Positions 44,201 to 51,000 of a stretch of 64,000 bases of DNA are shown here, piece after piece. The notes below the pieces were generated by a model. That model was not told the origin of the DNA and did not search any database. It was given only the letters and a program-made list of their open reading frames with translations. Within the stretch, counting starts at the first letter, position 1. Every line of letters starts with the position of its first letter. Made by a program: the position numbers and the translations under genes. This DNA comes from JBLMYQ01 sp050258375 (GTDB lineage: Bacteria > Bacillota > Clostridia > Acetivibrionales > UBA4821): positions 62,001 through 126,000 of the forward strand of contig JBLMYQ010000051.1 of NCBI GenBank assembly GCA_050258375.1, given 5' to 3'.

Positions 44201-47079
44201 GTTCTTTGGGTTAATTGTGCTACTCTCTCTATTGCTTCATCTTTTATTACCCTCATGCTTATTTTAAAATCGAGATTCTTTATATAGTCATCCAGTGAAA
44301 TACCTGATTCTTGTATCTCTTTTCTTTTTTGTTCTGCCTGGTACATACTGCTTCTTAGCATATCTTCTGTTGTAACATTTACTTTGTCAAAGGCCCAAAC
44401 GTGTTTTAAAAATATAGGTATAAGCTCCTCCTGCGAAGGCAGTTGAAGCGTTAATACCTCTGGACATTTTTCTACCATTTTTGAGCATTCTATGGGGTTA
44501 TCGTCTATATAAATAAAACTATCCAAACCAAGATTCAATTCATTCGCTATTTCCTTTATATTTTGGCTTTTTTCCTGCCAGCTTATCTTCCAGTTAACTA
44601 TATGATTTCTATTCAATACCATCTCTGGATTTTTATCAAATACCCTAAGTACATCTTTTTGATTATTTTTAGTGCATATTGCAAGAAGCATGCCTTCATT
44701 ATATTTTTGAAGCATAAACTCCTGAAGCTCTTTATATGCTCCTTTTACTTTTACTCCTAATGCACCTTGCTCTCCGCAAACCCCTTTCCATAGAGTATTG
44801 TCACAGTCAAGTACTATTACTTTAAAGTGCTGCTTTTTTATTGCACATATTTTTCTGGCTATTTGAGTCCCGCTTGCAGCATAATACACTTCTGTAAATG
44901 GCATGTGGGCTTCTTTATCTTTTATACCATCAAACACATCTCGTATACTGTATAGCTTTTGTGTTTCTGCTAAGTCTAAAGTATAGATATTGCTGCGTTC
45001 CAAGAGCATTTCTTCAAAACTTGAATTTAATTCTTCTATTTTGCTCCAGATTGCATTACTAAGCCCTAAATGGGTTGAAACAGGAAATATGGCTGCTATA
45101 AGAGGTGCTGGATTAGCAAATTCGTTTATTGCTTCTTTTAATTCTTCAAATGCCTGTTCCAGCTTGGCTATTTTCGTTTCTTCTGTTCCGTTATCATTCC
45201 TTATGAAATCTTCAAACCTTATTAAGATTATATTTATGCCATCTTTGTTTTTTGAGAGAATGCTATTTGGGTCTAATAGCTCCTGAAACACCTGATTATA
45301 CCCGGCAAATTCTACTTTTAAATTATGTCCGAATTTTTTGCCCCACCATTGTATATAGTCTTGTATTGGCTCTGCCGTAAAGGTTGAGACTACTTTGACA
45401 GGAGTCTCTTTTGCTTGCTTCTTCTTTTCTTTTCTATGTTTATACTCAATATCTCCCTCTGGAAACCATCTCGCCATATGTTCTGTTTTGTAAAGCTTTT
45501 TACCAGGTTCAAATGGATTCTCAATGACTTCTTTTGCTGTTGTTAAGCTATCCTCTGATATAGGCACATAAAGCTCACCCGTGATTCCAATAGGCATCAG
45601 GTTAAGGTTTTTATCAAGAATATATCTCTTGCCAGCACCTATTTCTTCAGAAAGGACGCCAATTACTTTGTTTTCGGGGTATATGATTTTCTTGTTATCG
45701 AATTCATAAAGAATCTTATGCTTTTCCTTCTCAGAAAGCATTTCCAATTTAGATATGTTTTTTGATGAGTCATCAAGTGCATGCCATAAGAGATTTATAA
45801 TATGCTGATGCATGAATTCTATTTCTTTTGCATGGAATAAATAGGTTAGATAGTCATAGTCTATTATGAGGTGCCCTTCATCTTCTCTGTCATTTATATG
45901 AATAATGAGGTTGTTGCTTTGATGACCGTTAAAATGCCATCTGGTTGTATATGTTTCGGAGTTTATATCTTTATTTAATTTAGAATTCTGATAGTTTAAT
46001 ACAATATCAAATAAGTCATGTGCTATTTTATGCCTTTCTCTTAAGTCCTTAAGAACTAAGTAGTAAGGATACTTTTGATGTCTTAACAAGGATAGGCTTT
46101 CTTTTGCTACATTTCCTGTCAAAGTTTTAAAATCCATATTATCATCTAAGTCAATTTGCATGGATGATATATTTGAAAACATACCTACAGTGTCTTTTTC
46201 TCTTCTATTTGCTCTGTTTAATGTGGTAGTTCCTAAATTTATATGCTCGTTTTCGGTTATACGGTTTATATACATAGATAATGCTGCTATAAACAAAGCA
46301 AAAACAGAAGATTTGTTTTCTTTGCAATATTCATGCATTTTTGTGGTTAGCTTTTTAGGCACTAGCAAAGTCTTTCGTCTTGCTCTTGTATCCATCATTT
46401 TTGAGTCATAAACTTTTAGAGGCTTTTGTTCAGTAATTGTTTCAAACTTGCTATTCCAATATTCTTTGTCTTTTTGGCATCTTTCAGATTTCTCGTACTC
46501 TTCTTCACTTAAGACATACTCAATATAAGAAGGTTTCTTCTCGTTTAATATTTCAACGTTTTCTTTTAATTTTATGTAAATCTCAACTACTTGGTCTCCC
46601 ATCAGAGTCATTGTCCAAGCATCTGATATCCAGTGATGTAGTTTAGAATATACTCCACATTCCTGTTCGCTAATTTTAATAAAAGCAAAATAAAACAAAT
46701 CATTATCTATTAACGCTAACGGTATTTGGGTTACCTTTTCATCCCATTCGTAAAGTTCTTCTATAGTTTTTTGGGTGAAATCGAATATGTCAAGTTTATA
46801 GTATTTATACTCAGATATGTATTGATAGGGCATTCCTTCCTTTTCAATTACCCTCAACCGCATTGCATCATTTTGTTCTATATATATATTAACTGCTTTT
46901 TCGAACAGCTCGAAGTCTATGTTCTCTTTAAATCGTATGGTTGCGGCAACATTGCCAATAGAAGTATCAGGAAATACTTTTTCAATATTCCAAATAGCTT
47001 TTTGAGGATGTGTTAATGGATAATATTGAATAGATTTATTTATATGAGTTGATGCATTTTTCTCATTTGGCTTGGTCAT
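38284..47079 (-). CDS. Hybrid nonribosomal peptide synthetase: C-(A remnant)-FkbH-VOC-VOC-T-C-A-T-reductase
   Basis: A 2931-residue synthetase. C1 at about 18-450 has H148-H149-x3-D153-A154. About 465-548 is the stump of an adenylation domain (LNLMPIGITGELYV; KLYKTEHMARWFPEG). FkbH spans about 555-1090, with the HAD motif LDCDNTLWKG and IDDNP. Two VOC domains follow (about 1121-1250 and 1265-1375). T1 has Ser1454. C2 at about 1505-1940 has H1633-H1634-x3-D1638-G1639. The A domain (about 1955-2440) has pocket residues D2146, I2147, L2150, Q2189, M2215, G2217, M2240, V2248, W2249 plus K2432, close to glycine codes. T2 has Ser2487. The reductase (about 2555-2931) has GATGFVG, Tyr2724 and Lys2728. 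Predicted: a glyceryl unit, then Gly, released as aldehyde or alcohol. No transporter, PPTase or MbtH is adjacent. Confidence 0.92.
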   Translation of the reverse strand: MTKPNEKNASTHINKSIQYYPLTHPQKAIWNIEKVFPDTSIGNVAATIRFKENIDFELFEKAVNIYIEQNDAMRLRVIEKEGMPYQYISEYKYYKLDIFDFTQKTIEELYEWDEKVTQIPLALIDNDLFYFAFIKISEQECGVYSKLHHWISDAWTMTLMGDQVVEIYIKLKENVEILNEKKPSYIEYVLSEEEYEKSERCQKDKEYWNSKFETITEQKPLKVYDSKMMDTRARRKTLLVPKKLTTKMHEYCKENKSSVFALFIAALSMYINRITENEHINLGTTTLNRANRREKDTVGMFSNISSMQIDLDDNMDFKTLTGNVAKESLSLLRHQKYPYYLVLKDLRERHKIAHDLFDIVLNYQNSKLNKDINSETYTTRWHFNGHQSNNLIIHINDREDEGHLIIDYDYLTYLFHAKEIEFMHQHIINLLWHALDDSSKNISKLEMLSEKEKHKILYEFDNKKIIYPENKVIGVLSEEIGAGKRYILDKNLNLMPIGITGELYVPISEDSLTTAKEVIENPFEPGKKLYKTEHMARWFPEGDIEYKHRKEKKKQAKETPVKVVSTFTAEPIQDYIQWWGKKFGHNLKVEFAGYNQVFQELLDPNSILSKNKDGINIILIRFEDFIRNDNGTEETKIAKLEQAFEELKEAINEFANPAPLIAAIFPVSTHLGLSNAIWSKIEELNSSFEEMLLERSNIYTLDLAETQKLYSIRDVFDGIKDKEAHMPFTEVYYAASGTQIARKICAIKKQHFKVIVLDCDNTLWKGVCGEQGALGVKVKGAYKELQEFMLQKYNEGMLLAICTKNNQKDVLRVFDKNPEMVLNRNHIVNWKISWQEKSQNIKEIANELNLGLDSFIYIDDNPIECSKMVEKCPEVLTLQLPSQEELIPIFLKHVWAFDKVNVTTEDMLRSSMYQAEQKRKEIQESGISLDDYIKNLDFKISMRVIKDEAIERVAQLTQRTNQFNLSTIRRTKKEIKELMQEEKTTCFVIEASDKFGDYGIIGLIVLKEENNKLLIDTFLLSCRILGRKAEYAVLSGIRKYAQEQGKKELEAVFISTAKNKPMQEFIEGIKWTALKTNGKSILYNIAVNDLPERVEHIEFYYNEMYKKNSETIELLKEEEIFALDHLAIAVKDIKGAEEYYKTLGYTISSSVYDSLQSSYLSMCNSSKYLPIELVAPVDQKSPSYNIIEIRGEAPYHLCYRVSSIKRFLEKIKDVEYEIISDAKPAILFGNRKVAFIMIKKVGLIELVETENQPESKNNTSKFKNNTIKIVVNDLERAQAFYKSLGYVQEKNVKDIKNNLIITGLVGVCGEKIELITPLDKETIEYEFLKKNGAGISEIHYRISEKEMQKQFNNTSYNVFYKSEQNKKTTVTEFELCDIEMLNKTKHKDYLLPISNFTGKKLLRLPIYEGINNQITEYQAPTNETEEKLARIWRKVLRTTKIGTNNNFFELGGDSLSAVEIIARVHKEFNIELSLIDIFQANTIKKLAEKIAGLNQSQYEHIKVIDKQHYYELSSAQKRMYILSQIEEEVVYNECYKIQIEGNLDKNRLEKAFKEFIKRHETLRTGFEILHGKPVQKIYDQVEFEILRFKAKEEEIEEIAKGFVKVFDLSNPPLLRVKLIDISEGKYVLLVDIHHIIIDGTSFGILIKEILSLYEGNQLEPLKIQYKDFAYWQNELFESDKIKKQEEYWIKQFNDEIPVLNMPTDYPRPARQSFNGYKKYFTLRKNTVEKLKAICDKTQTTLFMLLLSAYNVLLGRYTGQEDIVVGTPISGRRHADIKDVVGVFINTLPIRTYPNAKNSFTEYLSKVKEAVLMGLENQDFQYEHLIDKLSIPRDLSRNPLFDVMFILQNTDVSQMRTKDLKFAQSKIENNKTKFDMCLSAIDKNEQLEFEIEYCTELFEESTIERLQGHFLNILEDISNQPDKLISDIEILSKEEKNRILYQFNDTYAEYPKDKTIHQLFQEQVERTPDNIALVFEYKQLTYRELNARANQLASLLRSKGIKPDTIVGIMVERSIEMIIGILAILKSGGCYLPIDPEYPQERIEYMLQDSAAKILLTQKDLAGKVQFRGEVIEIDNNNLYQGDDSNLENLNKPNDLIYVIYTSGSTGNPKGVMLEHRNISNFITGITNRISFNDKDVILCITTISFDIFVLETWLPLSKGIKIVLTSESQQIDMGELSKVIAENEVSMIQMTPSRMKLLLEDPRAEKVFDSLRTIMLGGEALPQPLFEALKNKTKARIYNMYGPTETAVWSSVKDLTDETNITLGEPIANTQFYILNKNVKSQPFNIDGELCISGEGLARGYFNRPELTAEKYVQNPFIDRQKIYKTGDLVRRLPDGSIKFIGRIDDQVKIRGFRIELSEIKSCLMVYQYIKDAVVLASKESDSPNTLYSYYISDSEIDIDKLREYLLKKLPNYMVPSFFVQVDSFPQTPNGKLDKKALLSSLNVPKVGYDDNPSNDTEEIILNCWKRQLRNNNIGVNDSFFTVGGDSLSIITIISELLNHKWDLKMQDFYDYPTVREIANKIIGANTQEKELHATDFPIIKNKGVQIILDKNILCENVLLTGATGFVGIHILLELIKQTNVNIYCLLRGEYNKSKSRLADLLHFYFGHEYDRYIDKRIFCISGDVSLEKLGLSNEEYNKLGEKIDLVIHTAALVKHQGNYSEFERINVFGTQRVVDFAKLFNIKLGYMSTESVSGDLVVKQKYPRPTFTENDLYIGQNYLENVYIRSKFEAESLVIREMQNGLDAVIFRLGFITGRYSDGQFQINMNDNNFYNILKSIIQVGVIPKEIFKENIEFTPVDCCADGIVKLIMKEEMYGNVLHLYNHNYIKAEDLYLMINNMFNLNVKTIQTPRFDEYLKYIKHKSSNNEAADYIANNFNYEKTMINNYYRVNLSSHATQNYIKQVNFKWPQVDEEYIKKTLDYLIHKGFLKTK

Positions 47080-47189
47080 ACATGTACCTTCCTCGGGAAT
47101 TATTATCTTTTTTCTTTTATTTGTCTATAAAACATTAAAATAATATAAAATCCCGACTTTTTCTCGTGTGTTTAGTAATTTATAGTAAT

Positions 47190-47218
47190 ATTATAAGGTA
47201 TTTCCACAATATAGACAA
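47190..47218 (-). promoter_or_regulatory. Promoter of the NRPS-kinase operon
   Basis: On the minus strand TTGTCT (47213-47218) and TATAAT (47190-47195) are 17 bases apart. The leader is about 100 bases. GTCGGGA in it could pair with TCCCGAGG at the ribosome site, a possible but unproven control. Confidence 0.6.
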
Positions 47219-47239
47219 GCAATATACAGCACATTTAAA

Positions 47240-47944
47240 CTATTCACATGCAACTATTCCCATTGCATCATATTCCGGTTTTCCTATTATACTTCTTTTG
47301 GGTAATTTCTTGCTTTCCTGAAACTTGTTCAGGCTGTATGTCAATCCCCCTCCGAATTTTCCATCCGCACTGTATTTGTAAAAGCCAAGCTCCGTTAATC
47401 TTTTCTGTACTGCCTTTACATCAGCTCCATAATCACCTGGCTTTAAAGTCCTTAGCCCCTGCCCATATGGTCCATATGGACCGTTAATTATAAGTATCGG
47501 CGTTCCGACATTTACTCTTTTGTACACCTCTTTTACATCCTTATTCCACATTCGGATACAGCCATGAGAAGTTGCGCCGCCTATTGAATTTGGAAAAATT
47601 GTACCGTGGATACCATACTTTCCCCAGGGTACGTTAAATCCCATCCATCTCCCCCCAAATCCCTCTCCCCATGTATCCTTATGTACTATTTTGAAAAAGC
47701 CTATAGGAGTTGGCGTATCGTATTTCCCTGTTGCAACAAGATATTGCTTTATACAAATCTTATTTTCAAATAAATATAGTCTATGCGCTTCAACATCAAT
47801 AAGTATCATGTATTTTGATTTCAACTTTGTTGAGGTTTCACGATTTTGGGTAAGAGGAAACAAATCCGAAAGATTTAATGATAAGATGATAGCTGCTGCT
47901 AAAAAAATAAATAAAAGCTGTACTTTTTTGCTTTTCAAAAACAA
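47240..47944 (-). CDS. L,D-transpeptidase with peptidoglycan-binding domain
   Basis: A 234-residue exported enzyme of the YkuD family that makes 3-3 crosslinks or anchors proteins in peptidoglycan. A signal anchor (about 6-26) is followed by the catalytic domain, with His in GIHGTIF and Cys in TSHGCIRMW. A C-terminal PG_binding_1 domain has GDYGADVKAVQKRLTELGFY. The start is a TTG seven bases after GAGGTGG; a GTG three codons earlier overlaps that ribosome site. It lies between the signalling fusion and the NRPS, with its own short intergenic gaps. Confidence 0.9.
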   Translation of the reverse strand: MFLKSKKVQLLFIFLAAAIILSLNLSDLFPLTQNRETSTKLKSKYMILIDVEAHRLYLFENKICIKQYLVATGKYDTPTPIGFFKIVHKDTWGEGFGGRWMGFNVPWGKYGIHGTIFPNSIGGATSHGCIRMWNKDVKEVYKRVNVGTPILIINGPYGPYGQGLRTLKPGDYGADVKAVQKRLTELGFYKYSADGKFGGGLTYSLNKFQESKKLPKRSIIGKPEYDAMGIVACE

Positions 47945-48064
47945 ATCAACCACCTCAAAAATAATTATCCGATGTCAACCGTCACTAATCCTTTAGATAT
48001 TTTATGCTGGAATAAGCAACGCTATAACCTTGGATAACCATTGGTGATTGAAATATATGAATTT

Positions 48065-51000
48065 CTATTTGTTCAATTCTTCGTTGTGAAACAAGAACTT
48101 ATTCTTTCCTGAATTTTTAGCCTTATACATTGCATTATCTGCCTTTTTAATCAATTCCTCCTTATCATCACCATCATATGGATAAATACTTATTCCTATA
48201 CTCGGTGTTACATGTTCTTTAACATTTCCAAAAGATATCGGCTTTCCGATTTCTTCTATTATTCTCTGACAAACCTCTTTGATGTTTATTGCATCATTTA
48301 CTTTTTCCAAGACTATAGTAAATTCATCTCCTCCTAATCTGGAAACCGTGTCGCATTCTCTTACACAGCCTGATAGTCTCTGCGCTACGGTTTGTAAAAC
48401 CATGTCTCCGCAATCATGTCCTAATGTATCATTAATTTTTTTGAAACCGTCCAAGTCAATAAATAGAATTGCCAATATTGAGTTGTGTCTTTTGGCAAAA
48501 TCCAAAGCATGGAGTGAATGCTCCAAAAACAACCGTCTGTTTGGAAGCCCTGTAAGATTATCATGAGTTGCCATTTCTTCCAGCATTTTTTGAGCCTTTT
48601 TACGCTCTTCGATTTCCCCTTTTAGCTGCAATGTTCTAGCCTCAACTAATTCCTCCAATTGGGAATACATGGCTGCATTTTCCATTGAAATTACAATTTG
48701 AGCAGATAACATCTCAAGTATATTTACCCTTTCAGCAGTAAAGGCGCCTTTAGTAAGATTATTTTCCAGGTAAAGCACTCTTTTAATTTCACCATGATGC
48801 AAAAGAGGTAGGCAAAGTACAGATTTGGTCTGATTTTCGGTTATATATTTATCAGCTTTAAATTCATGTTTTTGACTGGCATCAAACAACACTAATGTTT
48901 GACCCTTTCTAATTACATAATTAATAACCGCTCTTGATGCTTGTTCATCAATAATCTGGTCTGCGCTGTCACCGGATATGCTCTGGTCAATTATGCTTAC
49001 TTCAGAGTCACCCAGCGAATAATATGCTTCGGGTATATAATTACTGCCGTTTGTCTTAATTAAAACTACCTTTCCTGCACCCGCGCTTTCAGTCACTATC
49101 TGGATAAGCTTATCAATAGCTTTTTTATAGGAGATTTCTTCTGAAATTGTTTGCGAGGCCTTTATTAAAGATTTAAAATCAAGTGATTCTGAAGGCTGAG
49201 AAAAGGTTAAGGCTGTCGTATATTTAACTGATAAGCTCATGTTACTGCCGCCAGAATTAAGCGGCTTAAGGCTAGGATATTTTTCATCAAGCTGTTTAAC
49301 TTTCGCCAATGCCCCCCATTTTCCATAACAATATCTTGCCTCGCTCAAATACATAAATGCAATTTTTTCCTGGCTTTTATTGAAATAATGTGCCGCTGCA
49401 CACTCGTTTGCAATTGCCTCTTCATGAAGGAATTCATATTTTGATGCATACTCAATAGCTTTATCATAGTATTTTTCTGCCAAAGATGCCTTTTCTAATA
49501 TTCTGTACTTCTCTGCCAAAACCAAGTAATATTTATGCAAGCTATTTTTAGAACCTAATTCCGACCATTCTTTTAATTTCTTTAAATTGGCATTAACCTT
49601 TTTTATTATAGCTTTTTTCTTTAAAAATGGTGATTCATTATAAATTGCAATATGACACAGGGAATCATAATACCTTAATAATATTATAGATAGTGAGGAC
49701 CGGACTCCGTCTTGATATTTCTCAAATTTTACGGCGTTTTCAACAGCGTCTTCATAATTATTAAAAATATAATTAAGAATCATTCTATTAGAATAGATAT
49801 GGCACAAGGATGAATAATTATTTGTTTCTAAATAAAAATTAAGCTCCTTCTCATCGTTAAAATATTCGCCTATCAAAAAGCAGGGATTGCTTGCGTTGCC
49901 AAGCAAATTATCTGCTGCTTGAAGGTATACAGTATTCATATGAACAATCAAATCCTGTTTTAGCTTTTTTATTGTTTGATTAAATTCATATATTTCAGGC
50001 TTTAGTTTTTCAAGGTTTTTGCCGGTATTATACGCTCCATAGCAGTACATAAAAAGCGAATCTGCCGCCATCTCATAGTCTCCATTTTCAAGAGCTATTT
50101 TATAATTGTTAATAAAATCCGGTAATATGTCAGCAAAATTGTGCTTCCAGAAATGTATGAAATTATAATAAATATAATACGCTCTTGCATGAAACTCTTT
50201 GGCATTTAATTTTTCTACTAATTCAGTTCCCGTCTGACCAATCATATATGCCTTATTGATATATCCCAGAGAGCTCAATATGACACCATAATATGTATAT
50301 CCTGCACCAGATACATTTGAATTTCCATATTTTAAGGACAGCCTGGCTAAGCCACATGCAATCATTGGAATATATTCCGGTAAGCTTACAAAAACAGGAG
50401 TTATGAGGCTTGATAAAATATTCATTATTGCAATTATTTTAGGATCTTCTACAAGAGGCATGTTTAATATATCTTCTTTACTTTTCCCTTTAAGCAGCAT
50501 CGATACCGCTGCCAATTCTTTCAGTACAGCCAGATTTGTAACCTTTTTAGGAACTTTTATTCCCAAATTTTCAAATAATTCAAACGCCACTTTTACAGCT
50601 TCAAAGGATTTGTTTAATGAAATATAAGCGAAAATCCTTGACTCGTATACCTTCACTTTATCAAGAACTGTTTTAGCTTCAACAATAACCTTATCAACAA
50701 GGCTGTCCATTAATACAAAATCCGTACAATAACCCGCCGCTTCCACTGCACCCGTATATAAATTAAGAGTAGTGCCATAGTTTGTTTTCCAACCCTCTTC
50801 TCCTATCAGCTTGATTCCATTTGTGAAATAACGTAGTGCAAGCTCATATGCAACAGCTCCGATTGCCCTTTTACCCGCAATCAGATTTAGCTCAACCAAT
50901 CTTTCCATTTCTTTTTTATCCGTAATTAGTTCATACGCCTCATTAAGGCTGTTTACTGTGTCAAAAAGCCGTTCATCTGTTTCGATATCCGGAGTATTAC

